A DNA stretch of 64,000 nucleotides from Kitasatospora sp. GP82 (lineage in GTDB: Bacteria; Actinomycetota; Actinomycetes; Streptomycetales; Streptomycetaceae): positions 62,001 to 126,000 of the forward strand of contig NZ_JARZAJ010000019.1 of the NCBI RefSeq assembly GCF_029892105.1, in the 5' to 3' direction. Positions 47,079 through 58,800 of this stretch are shown piece after piece. A program made the position numbers and the translations under genes. Under the pieces are notes generated by a model. The model made no database searches and was not told the origin of the DNA. It saw nothing but the letters and a program-made list of their open reading frames with translations. The first letter of the stretch is position 1, and every line of letters begins with the position of its first letter.

Positions 47079-49618
47079 CGGCTGCGCACCTCCAGGTTGG
47101 GGCTGATCAGGACGCGGCCGTCCTCGTCGGGACGGGCGGGGCGGATCTGGTCGCGCTCCGGAACGAAGCGCACGGTGGGGTCGGGGGTCCCCGGGGCGTT
47201 GGCGAAGGAGACGAAGCGGCGCAGCCGCTCGGGGTCGGCCAGGGTGGCCGCCCACTCGTCCTGGTAGGTCTCGACGTGGCGGGCCATCAGCTCGTCCAGT
47301 TCGGCGCAGATGCCGAGCGAGTCGTCCATGACGACCGCGCGCAGGTGGTCCAGGCCGCCCTCCAGGCGGTCCAGCCACGGCGCGGTGCGCTCCAGGCGGT
47401 CGGCGGTGCGGATGTAGAACATCAGGAACCGGTCGATCGTGCGGATCAGCGTTTCGTGGTCCAGGTCGGTTGCCAGCAGGTCGGCGTGACGCGGCGTCAT
47501 GCCGCCGTTGCCGCCCACGTAGAGGTTCCAGCCCTCGGCGGTGGCGATCACGCCGAAGTCCTTGCTCTGCGCCTCGGCGCACTCGCGCGCGCAGCCGGAG
47601 ACCGCGGACTTGAGTTTGTGCGGCGCCCGCAGGCCCCGGTAGCGCAGCTCCAGTTCGATCGCCAGCGCCACCGAGTCCTGCACGCCGTAGCGGCACCAGG
47701 CCTGCCCGACACAGGACTTGACGGTGCGCAGTGCCTTGCCGTACGCATGGCCGGACTCGAAGCCGGCATCCACCAGGCGACGCCAGATCCCCGGCAGCTG
47801 GTCCACGGTGGCGCCGAACAGGTCGACCCGCTGACCGCCGGTGATCTTGGTGTAGAGGCCGTAGTCGCGGGCGATCTCGCCGATGGTGATCAGGCCCCCG
47901 GCGGTGATCTCGCCGCCGGGGATCCGCGGTACCACCGAGTAGGAGCCGTTGCGCTGCAGGTTGGCCAGGAAGTGGTCGTTGGTGTCCTGCAGTGCGGCCT
48001 GCTCGCCGTCCAGCACATGCCCGTTGCCCAGGCTGGCCAGGATCGAGGCGACGGTCGGCTTGCAGATGTCGCAGCCCTCGCCGGTGCCGTGCTCGTCGAT
48101 CAGCCGGGAGAAGCCCGTGATGCCCTTGACGCGGACGATCTCGTAGAGCTCCGCGCGGGTGTGGGTGAAGTGCTCGCACAGTCCGCGGGACACCTCGATC
48201 CCGCCGGCCGCCAGCTCCTCGTCCACGATCGAGCTCAGCAGCTTGACGCAACTGCCGCAGCCGGTACCGGCCTTGGTGCACTTCTTGACCTCGGGGACGG
48301 TCCGCATGCCCTGCTCCGAGACCGCCGCCGTGATGGTGCCCTTGGTGACGTTGTGGCAGGAGCAGACCACCGCCTCGTCCGGCAGCACCAGCGGGCCGTG
48401 CGTGTCGGCGTCGGCCGGGACCAGCAGGTGCTCGGCCGGCCCGGGAAGCTGTGCCTTGCTGATGGCCAGCGGGCGGAGCGTGGCGTAGGAGTCGGCATCA
48501 CCGACCAGGACGCCGCCGAGCAGCCGGCCGTCCGAGCTGACCACCAGCTTCTTGTACACCCCCGCCCGGCTGTTGGCGTAGAGCACCTCCAGGGCACCCT
48601 CGGTGGTGCCCATCGCGTCGCCGAAGCTGGCCACGTCCACGCCCAGCAGCTTGAGCTTGGTGGAAGTGTCGGCTCCGGTGAACTCGGCGCTGGAGCCGGT
48701 CAGTTCGCGGGCCACCGTGTCGGCCATCGCATAGCCGGGGGCTACCAGTCCGTAGACCCGGCCGTCCACCGCGAGCGCGCACTCGCCGATCGCCCAGATG
48801 TGCTCGTCCTCCGTGCGGCAGTGCTCGTCCACCACGATGCCGCCGCGCTCGCCCACAGGCAGGCCGCAGTCGCGGGCCAGCTGGTCGCGGGGGCGCACGC
48901 CCGCCGAGAAGACCACCAGGTCGACGGCGAGCTCCGAGCCGTCGGACAGCGCCATGGCGCGGACGCTGCCGTCCTCGCCCGCCTCGATCCGCTGGGTGCC
49001 GGCGCCGGTGTGCACCTGGACTCCGAGGTCCTCGATCTTGCGGCGCAGCACCGCGCCGCCGCCGTCGTCCACCTGAAGTGCCATCAACCGCGGTGCGAAC
49101 TCGACCACGTGGGTCTCCAGGCCCATCGCGCGCAGCGCGCCGGCCGCCTCCAGGCCGAGCAGGCCGCCGCCGACGACCGCGCCCGTACGCGCCGACCCGG
49201 CACTGGATTTGATCGCCTCCAGGTCCTCGATGGTCCGGTAGACGTGGCAGCCCGCGCTGTCGTGGCCCGGCACCGGCGGCACGAACGGGTAGGAGCCGGT
49301 GGCCAGCACCAGGGCGTCGTAGCGCAGTTCGGTGCCGGAGCGGGTGGTGACCGTGCGGGCCGCCCGGTCGATCGCGGTGGCCGGATCGCCCAGACGCAGG
49401 TCGATGCCGTGCTCGGAGAGGAAGCCGGGCGGGCAGAGGGAGAGCTCCTCGGCGGTGGTGCCGGAGAACCAGGAGGTCAGGTGCACCCGGTCGTAGGCGG
49501 GGCGTGGCTCTTCAGTGAGCACGGTCACGCGCCACTTGTCCGGCTGTTCGAACAGGGCTTCCAGGAAACGCTGTCCGACCATGCCATGGCCGATCAGCAG
49601 CAGTTCCTTGACGGTCAC
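47075..49618 (-). CDS. nirB: Assimilatory nitrite reductase large subunit
   Basis: A cytoplasmic NAD(P)H-dependent nitrite reductase of 847 residues. Order: FAD/NAD(P)H domain from LLLIGHGMVGQRFLEAL with GGGLLGLEAAGAL; a BFD-like [2Fe-2S] domain with VCSCHNVTKG and TGCGSCVKLL; the sulfite/nitrite reductase core with the [4Fe-4S]-siroheme cysteines in SCVGQAWCRYG and VSGCARECAE. GTG 49618 is preferred because GAGGAG lies six bases upstream; an in-frame ATG at 49639 would add seven residues without a ribosome site. Second last catalytic step of nitrate assimilation, six electrons from nitrite to ammonium. Confidence 0.95.
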   Translation of the reverse strand: MTVKELLLIGHGMVGQRFLEALFEQPDKWRVTVLTEEPRPAYDRVHLTSWFSGTTAEELSLCPPGFLSEHGIDLRLGDPATAIDRAARTVTTRSGTELRYDALVLATGSYPFVPPVPGHDSAGCHVYRTIEDLEAIKSSAGSARTGAVVGGGLLGLEAAGALRAMGLETHVVEFAPRLMALQVDDGGGAVLRRKIEDLGVQVHTGAGTQRIEAGEDGSVRAMALSDGSELAVDLVVFSAGVRPRDQLARDCGLPVGERGGIVVDEHCRTEDEHIWAIGECALAVDGRVYGLVAPGYAMADTVARELTGSSAEFTGADTSTKLKLLGVDVASFGDAMGTTEGALEVLYANSRAGVYKKLVVSSDGRLLGGVLVGDADSYATLRPLAISKAQLPGPAEHLLVPADADTHGPLVLPDEAVVCSCHNVTKGTITAAVSEQGMRTVPEVKKCTKAGTGCGSCVKLLSSIVDEELAAGGIEVSRGLCEHFTHTRAELYEIVRVKGITGFSRLIDEHGTGEGCDICKPTVASILASLGNGHVLDGEQAALQDTNDHFLANLQRNGSYSVVPRIPGGEITAGGLITIGEIARDYGLYTKITGGQRVDLFGATVDQLPGIWRRLVDAGFESGHAYGKALRTVKSCVGQAWCRYGVQDSVALAIELELRYRGLRAPHKLKSAVSGCARECAEAQSKDFGVIATAEGWNLYVGGNGGMTPRHADLLATDLDHETLIRTIDRFLMFYIRTADRLERTAPWLDRLEGGLDHLRAVVMDDSLGICAELDELMARHVETYQDEWAATLADPERLRRFVSFANAPGTPDPTVRFVPERDQIRPARPDEDGRVLISPNLEVRSR

Positions 49619-49646
49619 TTGCGGCTCCTCGCAGGTCATCAGGTGG

Positions 49647-50836
49647 TCAGGATCGGGTGGTAAGGAGGGAGAGCGGGTCTGCGGGCAGCGGGTCGTCCCG
49701 CTCGTACGCCCGGGTCAGGGCGCCGACCGTGGCCAGGTCGCCCAGCAGGATGCCGCCGACCAGCCGGTCACCGCGCAGCACCAGCTTCTTGTAGGAGCCC
49801 CGGGTCGGATCGGCCAGCCGTAGCACGTCGGTCCCCGGGAGGCCTTCGCCGACCTCGCCGAAGGCCGCGTACTCCAGTGGTCCGGCCGACAGCCGGGCCA
49901 GCGGGCGGGAGCCGGTGTAGTGGGCCTCGGGGTCCGCGCCGGCCAGCCGGGCAGCCAGCAGATCCGCCTGCTCCCAGGCAGGGCCGGACAACCCGTGGAC
50001 GGTGCCGCGGTGTTCGGCGCAGTCGCCGATCGCGTGGACGTCCGGTGCGGAGGTCGCGAGCCGATCGTCGATCACAATGCCGTCGCGGACGGTGAGACCG
50101 GCGGCGTGGGCCAGGGCGGTGCGCGGGCGGACCCCGCAGGCGAGCACCACCAGGTCGGTGTCCAGCAGGTAGCCGCTGGCGAGTTCGACGCCGGTGACGC
50201 GATCACCGCCGTGCAGGGCGCGGGCCCGGTTGCCCGGGTAGCTGACCACGCCCAGTTCGGCCAAGCCGCCCCGCAGTGCCCGGCCGGCCTCCTCGTCGAG
50301 ATGACGGTCAATCAGATACGGTGCCTGGTGGACGATTTCGACCAGCAGGCCGAGCGCAGCCAGGGCCCGGGCGGCGCTCACTCCGAGCACCCCGCCGCCG
50401 ATCACCACAGCACGCTCGGCGCCGCCGGCGTCCTCGGCGAGCCGGGCGCAGTCGGCCAGGGTGCGGAAGGCGTGCACGCCGGCCTTGAGGCCGTCCGGGC
50501 CGTGCAGCCCGCGCAGCGCGGGCAGTACCGGGTTGGCGCCGGTGGCCAGCACCAGCTGGTCGTAGCCGGCCGACTCGCCTGTGGCCAGGTGCAGTTCGCC
50601 GCGCACGACGTCCAGGCCGAGGACCTCGCCACCCGTGCGCAGCGTGACCTGCGGTCCGTACGGCAGCGCGATGGCCTCCGGGTCGTACCGTCCGGCCAGC
50701 ACGTCTGCCAGCAGCACCCGGTTGTAGGGGCCGCGCGGCTCGGCGCCGTAGAGCGTCAGCTCCGCCTCGCCACCGAGCGCCCGGTACTGCTGGGCGAACC
50801 GGGCGCCCGCCATTCCGGCGCCCACCACCGCGATCC

Positions 50837-50840
<4 letters not shown>
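49647..50840 (-). CDS. FAD-dependent oxidoreductase (nitrate reductase electron-transfer subunit)
   Basis: A 397-residue two-dinucleotide-fold flavoprotein: IAVVGAGMAGARFAQQYRAL at the N-terminus, VVIGGGVLGVSAARALAALG in the NAD(P)H fold, and VHAIGDCAEH for the flavin ribityl site. It resembles the first domain of NirB but lacks the iron-sulfur and siroheme parts, matching NasB-type reductase subunits. Its ATG overlaps the nasA stop by four bases, and it ends seven bases before the alternative nirB start, so it most likely feeds electrons from NAD(P)H to NasA. Confidence 0.88.
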
Positions 50841-52915
<2,075 letters not shown>

Positions 52916-53005
52916 GCCACTGAGCGTGAGCCGTCGCCGTTACGCCGCCGGGTCGCCGCCGTTGCGGCGGAGGTACGGCTCCCTCATCCGGCCGGACCGC
53001 CCAAG

Positions 53006-53031
53006 GTGACCTGGCCGAAATCCTCCGTAAC
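53006..53031 (+). promoter_or_regulatory. GlnR-like box 1 in the nasA upstream region
   Basis: GTGAC-n6-GAAAT-n5-GTAAC. The actinobacterial GlnR consensus alternates GTnAC and GAAAC sites with 6-base spacers; this has an a-site, a near-perfect b-site and a second a-site one base too close. GlnR is the known nitrogen regulator of nas/nir genes in Streptomyces. Confidence 0.5.
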
Positions 53032-53069
53032 AGCGGACGGCCGCCCGCTTACCGGTGCGTGATCGCCCC

Positions 53070-53085
53070 GCAACGAGGCCGAAAC
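53070..53085 (+). promoter_or_regulatory. GlnR-like box 2
   Basis: GCAAC-n6-GAAAC, one mismatch from an a-site/b-site pair with the correct 6-base spacing, 23 bases before the start of the divergent hemD-like remnant. Together with box 1 it could control both directions. Confidence 0.45.
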
Positions 53086-53108
53086 AGCGCTGGCGGAGCC
53101 TGCACGGC

Positions 53109-53339
53109 ATGAACAGCACCCAGCCTTCGGGCCCCCTGCTCGGCTACACCGTCGGGGTCACCGCAGCGCGCCGCCGCGAGGAGCCGGTCCCGCTGCTGCG
53201 CCGCGCCCGGGCGGGCACCGAGGCCGACGAGCACGCGGTGGAGGCCGCCATCGCCCGTCTGCGCGGGGCCCTGGGCGCGCAGGCGAGGCCGGTGCGGACG
53301 GTACCCGAGGGCGGCTGCAGCCTGGTGGCGGCGGCATGA
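53109..53339 (+). pseudogene. Uroporphyrinogen-III synthase/HTH gene with large internal in-frame deletion
   Basis: The 76-residue product starts GPLLGYTVGVTAARRREE, the N-terminus of HemD-type uroporphyrinogen-III synthases, and after only a few residues jumps to EADEHAVEAAIARLRGALGA and PVRTVPEGGCSLVAA, the end of the winged-helix domain that is fused to HemD in many streptomycetes. The catalytic two-lobed domain is almost wholly missing; an intact protein has about 370-390 residues. The frame is preserved, so a short protein may be made. Its TGA overlaps the chelatase ATG (53336). Confidence 0.65.
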
Positions 53340-54148
53340 CGACCGGCGCCCGCGCAGACCGGCCGCCCACGCTGCTCGCCGTCGCGCACGGCACCCGCGA
53401 CCCCGACGGCGCCGCCGCCTACCGGGCGCTGGCCGAAGCCGTTTGCGCTCTGAGGCCCGGACTGCGCGTGGAACTCGCCTACCTCGACCTCCTGCGCCCG
53501 TCCCTGGACGAGGCGCTGGCCGGCCTGCACGGACCCGTCGTCCTCGTCCCGCTGCTGCTCGGCACCGGCTACCACGTCCGCGTCGACATCCCGGCCGCAC
53601 TCGCCGCCACCCCGCACCTGCCCGCGGTCGTAGCCCCCGCGCTCGGCCCCGACCCGCTGCTGGCCGTCGCGCTTGCGGAACGGCTCACCGAGGCCGGCTG
53701 GTCCGCCGCGCAGGGCGGCACCGTGGTCCTTGCCGCCGCAGGTTCGACGGACCCGTCGGCCAATGCCGACACCGCGCACATGGCCGAGCTGCTGGCGGGG
53801 GAGCTGGGACGACCGGTCATACCGTCCTACCTCTGCGCGAGCACGCCTGCCCCGGCCGAGGCCGTGGCCGCCCTTCACGCAGCCGGGCACCAGCAGGTGG
53901 CGGTCGCCCGCTACCTGCTGACCCCCGGCTACTTCGCCCGCCAGGCCGCCCGCACCGACAGCGCGCTGACATCGGCCCCGCTGGGTGCACACGAGGCCAT
54001 CGCCCGCCTCGTCCTCCAGCGCTACGACCATATGTCCTGCGCCGCTCGGCCGCCCAGGCCCGCGACGGCGGATCCGGCCGGGTACGCCGGTCGGTCGACA
54101 GCGGCGCCGGCCGCCGGACCCTCGCTCGCGGCGTCGACGTCGTCGTAG
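53336..54148 (+). CDS. Sirohydrochlorin chelatase (CbiX/SirB-like)
   Basis: A 270-residue class II chelatase that inserts ferrous iron (or cobalt) into sirohydrochlorin. Two CbiX half-domains are visible: the first with LLAVAHGTRDPDGAAAYRAL and VVLVPLLLGTGYHVRVDIP, the second with VVLAAAGSTDPSANADTAHM and VAVARYLLTPGYFARQAA. The metal-binding His in AHGTRD and in GTGYHVRVD are present. The last 40 residues are Ala/Pro/Ser-rich and lie outside the fold. Siroheme is the cofactor of NirB across the divergent promoter, which explains the placement. Start overlaps the upstream remnant. Confidence 0.9.
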   Translation: MTTGARADRPPTLLAVAHGTRDPDGAAAYRALAEAVCALRPGLRVELAYLDLLRPSLDEALAGLHGPVVLVPLLLGTGYHVRVDIPAALAATPHLPAVVAPALGPDPLLAVALAERLTEAGWSAAQGGTVVLAAAGSTDPSANADTAHMAELLAGELGRPVIPSYLCASTPAPAEAVAALHAAGHQQVAVARYLLTPGYFARQAARTDSALTSAPLGAHEAIARLVLQRYDHMSCAARPPRPATADPAGYAGRSTAAPAAGPSLAASTSS

Positions 54149-54194
54149 ACGAGCAAGCCGTCGCCGCGCAGCCGCACCCCGCGCGTGGGGGCGT

Positions 54195-55376
54195 GTGAGT
54201 CGGCACCGGCCGTCGGGCCGCCCGTCAGGGGCGGGCGGCCCTTGGCCCTCGGCTGGCTATACCAAGGCGTCCCCGTTCGCCACCCTCCTGATCGGCAACC
54301 GGCTCCTCAGCCTCCCCGGATCGCAGAAGGAGGTGCGACGGTTCGCCTTCGACACCCGCGGCGGCGAACTCGCCTACGAGGCCGGCGACGCCCTCGGCGT
54401 GTGGCCCGCCAACGGCTCCGAACTCGTCGCGGAATGGCTCGCCGTCACCGGCCTCGACCCTGACAAGAGCGTGTCCGTCCCCGACGCGGGCGAGATCCCG
54501 CTCGGCGAGGCCCTGCGAACCCGGCTCGACATCGCCCGGATCACCCCCGACCTCCTCAAGTTCGTCGCAGAGCGCACCGGTGACCGCGACCTCAAGCGGC
54601 TGCTGCGCCCCGACAACAAGGGCGAGCTCGCGAAGTGGAGCTGGGCCCGGCAGGCCGTGGACGTGGTCGGCGCGTTCCCGGTTCGGGCGTCCGCCGCCGA
54701 GTGGGTCGGTGTCCTCAAGCGGCTCCAGCCCCGTCTCTACTCGATCTCCTCCAGCCCGCTCGCCCATCCCGGCGAGGTCCGCCTCACGGTCTCCGTCGTC
54801 CGCTACACCAACGACCTCGATCGGGAGCGCAAGGGCGTCTGCTCCACCTACCTCGCCGACTGCGCCGACGACGGCCCGGTGCCCGTGTTCGTCCAGCGCT
54901 CCCCGCACTTCCGCCCGCCCGCCGACCCCGCCACCCCGATGATCATGGTGGGGCCCGGCACCGGCGTCGCCCCCTTCATCGGCTTCCTGGAGGACCGCCG
55001 GGCCCGCGGCCACACCGGCCCCAACTGGCTGTTCTTCGGCGAGCAGCGCGAGGCGACCGACTTCTACTACCGCGAGGAGCTCGAAGCCTTCCGGTCCTCC
55101 GGCCACCTGGACCGCCTCGACCTCGCCTTCTCCCGCGACCAGCGCAACAAGGTCTACGTCCAGGACCGGATGCGCGAGCACGGCCCCCGTCTGTGGCAGT
55201 GGCTCCAGGACGGTGCCCACTTCTACGTCTGCGGCGACGCCGCCCGGATGGCCAAGGACGTCGACCTGACCCTGCGTGAGATCGTCGCCGCCCAGGGCGG
55301 CCTGGACGACGACGCGGCCGCCGCGTACGTCAAGCAGCTCGCTGCTGACCGGCGCTACGTCCGCGACGTCTACTGA
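54195..55376 (+). CDS. CysJ-like diflavin reductase, FAD/NADPH part
   Basis: About 393 residues from GTG 54195; the start is uncertain. It aligns with the FAD/NADP-binding C-terminal half of sulfite reductase flavoprotein: YTKASPFATLLIGNRLLS, then LQPRLYSISSSPLAHPGEVRLTVSVVRY (FAD), VGPGTGVAPFIGFLEDRRA, FGEQREATDFYYREEL, HFYVCGDAARMAKDV (NADPH) and terminal RRYVRDVY. The FMN/flavodoxin domain is absent. In streptomycetes the same module is usually the tail of a long nitrate reductase/sulfite reductase fusion, and YTKASPF is the sequence after that junction. It is therefore probably a surviving tail, possibly still active as a ferredoxin-type reductase. Overlapping sequence upstream is non-coding in appearance. 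Confidence 0.75.
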   Translation: MSRHRPSGRPSGAGGPWPSAGYTKASPFATLLIGNRLLSLPGSQKEVRRFAFDTRGGELAYEAGDALGVWPANGSELVAEWLAVTGLDPDKSVSVPDAGEIPLGEALRTRLDIARITPDLLKFVAERTGDRDLKRLLRPDNKGELAKWSWARQAVDVVGAFPVRASAAEWVGVLKRLQPRLYSISSSPLAHPGEVRLTVSVVRYTNDLDRERKGVCSTYLADCADDGPVPVFVQRSPHFRPPADPATPMIMVGPGTGVAPFIGFLEDRRARGHTGPNWLFFGEQREATDFYYREELEAFRSSGHLDRLDLAFSRDQRNKVYVQDRMREHGPRLWQWLQDGAHFYVCGDAARMAKDVDLTLREIVAAQGGLDDDAAAAYVKQLAADRRYVRDVY

Positions 55377-55874
55377 ACCGGTGCCCGAGTGGCGGGCCGG
55401 TCAGGGCCTCACCGGTGCTGCCGAGGAGGCACAGCAGCACCCGGCGCGCGGGCCGCGGGGCACCCGGCTCGGGCCCCGGCGCCCGGGGAAGCGGGTGCGT
55501 TCCCGCTCGTGGGCCGCGTGCGGCCGCGAGTGAAATGTTCGGTCCAGGGCCCCACCACCGAATGTCTCCGGTAGGGTCCTGATCGGTTACCAGTGGGTAG
55601 GGGGCGGGATCGCAACCCGCCGCCTCTTCGTCCCGAACCCGTTCTACCGGCCCTTGGTGGGCTGCGGATCAGGGCGCCGTCGACGGCCGGTTGGGTGCGC
55701 TGGGCTTCGCCGGCATCGGTACCCCGGTGGGCTCACGGAGGGAACGGTTTCGGGAGATGGCAGATCATCTCAGGTTGCGGGCGCTGTGGGGGATGCCGTG
55801 GCGGTTGAGTGGCGATGGTTGCGCTGGTCGTGGTCGGCATCCGGGGTTGACATCGCGGGTGCGGGGGTGACCTG
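55377..55874. other. Intergenic stretch
   Basis: 498 bases with no coding signature and no strong inverted repeat. GTTACCAGTGGGTAGG near 55586-55601 is AT-richer and may belong to the promoter of the large regulator that starts at 55875. Confidence 0.4.
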
Positions 55875-58800
55875 GTGAGGACGTTCGGCGAGATTCTGCT
55901 GGAGCATCGCCGGGCGGCGGGGCTGACGCAGGAGGAGCTTGCCGAGGCGGCCGGGTTGGCCGCCCGGTCGATCAGGGATCTGGAGCGGGGCCGTCGGGAG
56001 CGGCCGCAGCGTCGCACGGTGGAGATGCTGGTGTCCGCGTTGCGGCTGGTCGACGCCGACGCTGCCGTGCTGCTCGGTGCCGGGCGTTCCGGTCGGCTGG
56101 GGGATACGCCTGCCGAGGACGGCGTGGCGGGGTCCGGCCTGTTCGATCGGAACAGCCAACTGGCGCTGTTGGAGCGTGCGGCCGGTGCGGCGCGTGCCGG
56201 TCGGGGTGCGGTGGTGCTGGTGGAGTCGGGGCCGGGGATGGGGAAGACCTCGCTGCTGAAAGCCTGGGCTGCCGATGAGCAGGCGCGTGGGATGCGGGTG
56301 CTGCAGGCCGGCGGTGGCGAGTTGGAGCAGGACTTCGCCTTCTCGGTGCTGCGGCAGCTGGCCGAACCACTGCTGGCGCGAGCCGGCCGTGTCGGGCGGG
56401 AGCGGCTGCTCGCAGGCCCTGCGGAGCCGGCGTCATACGCCTTGCGGGTGGACGGTGCCGGCGAGGGCGGGGGGCTGTCGACCGAGGCGTCGCTGGGTGT
56501 TCTGCACAGCCTGTACTGGCTGATGGTGCATGTCACGGATGACGGGCCGGTCGCTCTGCTGGTCGACGACGTGCACTGGGCGGATGGTCCGTCCGTGCGG
56601 TGGTTGGAGTACCTGGCCCGGCGTCTGCGTGGTCTGCCGTTGCTGCTGGTGCTGGCGGCGCGGCCGGACAGCGGGACTCAGGTCGAGCCACTGCTGGAGC
56701 AGATCGCCGCACAGCCGGACTGCCGACGGGTCGGGTTGCCGGCGCTGACTGCCGACAGCGTGGCCCGGATGGTGCGGACGAGTCTGGGGCGGGACGCCGA
56801 GTCGCAGTTCGTCGTCGCCTGCGCCGAGGCGACGCAGGGCAATCCGTTGTTGCTGCGCGAGCTGCTGCGGACCCTGGCAGACAACGGGGTCGAGCCCGCC
56901 GGCGATCAGGCACATCTGGTGGAAACGTTCCGAGGCCGGATCCTGGCCGCCACCGTGGTCAAGCGGCTGGCGAGCCAGCCGGAGCCGGCCCGGCGCCTGG
57001 CACGGGCCTTGGTGGTGCTGGGGGACGGGGCCACCTGGCATGTCGCAGCCGAGCTGGCAGGGTTGGGCGAAGCCGAGGCCCGGGAGCACGGCCGCCGGTT
57101 GCAGCGGATCGGTGTTCTGAAACCGGGTGAGGTGGCGCGGTTCGATCATCCACTGGTCCGCGCCGCGATCGCCGAGGCCGTCATGGGGCCGGTGGAACTG
57201 GCCACCGGGCATGCGCGGGCGGCCGAACTGCTCCGGGGCGAGGGCGCGGCCGGTGATCTGGTGGCCACACATCTGCTGCTGACCGAACCCAGCGGTGAGG
57301 CCTGGCGCGTGGAGGCCCTGCGGGAAGCGGCCCGGGTGACCCGCGGCCGAGGGGCTCCGGAGATCACCATGACGTATCTGCGCCGGGCCTTACGGGAACC
57401 GATGTCCAGCGGACAGCGAGGTCCCTTGCTGCTGGAGCTGGGAGCTGACGAGTTGCAGGTCGACGTCAGCGCGGCCATGCATCACCTGACGCAGGCTTCG
57501 TCCACGTTGACGGATCCTTGCTCCCGGTCCCTGGCGGCTCACCTGCTCGCCGATGCGCTGTTCATCGGACATCAGCACGCACGCGCTGTCGAGGTCCTCG
57601 CCCGGGCCGTCGAGGACCTGCGGCAGGAGGGCGATGGTGCCGGGCCCGGCCGTGAGTTGTCGTGGTACCTGCAGGCCCAGATGCTGCTGATCGGCTACGA
57701 GCACCTGTCCACCCTGCCGGCGGCCCGGCAGCAGGCCAGACGGCTGTGGGACCACAAGCTGGCCGGTGACACGCCGGGTGAGTGCGCGGTCCTGGCCGCG
57801 CTGTCCGCCTCGGCGGTCACGGGGGATGCCAGCGCCGCGGTCACCAACGACCTCCTCGACCGGGCGCTGCGCGGCGGGATGACGGGAGGGGACCAGGCCG
57901 GAATGCTCGTGAGCCTGGCCGGGATGGGATTCGTGACCACTGACCGCCTCGACGACGCGGCGGCGCGGTTCGACCAGATCGCCGACCTGGGCGTGCGGTG
58001 CGGCTCCTTCCGTATGGTCTCGGCGGCGATGATGTGGCAGCTGACCGTCCGGGCCCGTCGGGGTCAGCAGGCCGGGCTCACCGCGGACATCGGACATCCC
58101 GGTACGACGACCGGGGACGGCGTGGAGCATCGGGTGAGGCTGGCGATGATGGCCCAGGTGGGCGAGTCGCTGATCGAGCGGTGTGACCTGGCCGCGGCGA
58201 CCGAGGTCCTGGTCCCGGACGCCGACACCGACCAGGTGGGCTGGTTGTGGCAGGGGCCGATGCTCCTGGTTCGTAGCCGTCTGCACGCCGAGCGGGGCAA
58301 TCCGACCGCCGCACTCGCGGTCCTGCTGGAATACGGTGCGCAGGAGAGGCAGGCACGGGTCACGAATCTGGCCATGATGCCCTGGCGGTCGCAGGCTGCG
58401 CTGACGCACCTGGCGCTCGGACAACGCAAGGAAGCACTCCAACTGGCCACCGAGGAAATGGAGTTGGCCCACCGGTGGGGCACTGAGCGGGCGATTGGAC
58501 TGGCATCGCGCTGCCTGGGTGTCGTGACGGGCGGCCCTGAGGGACTGGCCCTGCTCGAAGAGGCCGTGGCCGTGTTGGAACTTTCTCCGGCCCGCTTGGA
58601 ACTGGCCCGGGCCCGGTACGAGCTGGGGACTGCTCTGTCGCGCGCCGGCGAGATCGGCCAGGGCCGCCGGTCCCTGACTCAGGCGCTGGATCTGGCCGAG
58701 ACCTGCGGCAGCGTCCTCCTGGCCGGCCGGGTACGCCGGGCGTTGACTGCGGTGGGGGTGCGTCCTCGGCCTGCGCCACCGGTGGCTCCGATCCTGTCGC

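Noticed and set aside
47276..49663. Plus-strand open frame of nearly 800 codons opposite nirB
   Set aside because: No motif and no start signal; the codon third-position GC pattern belongs to the minus-strand nirB.
55400..55640. GC-rich, partly symmetric stretch considered as a tRNA or riboswitch
   Set aside because: No cloverleaf, T-loop GTTCRA box or conserved riboswitch core could be traced.
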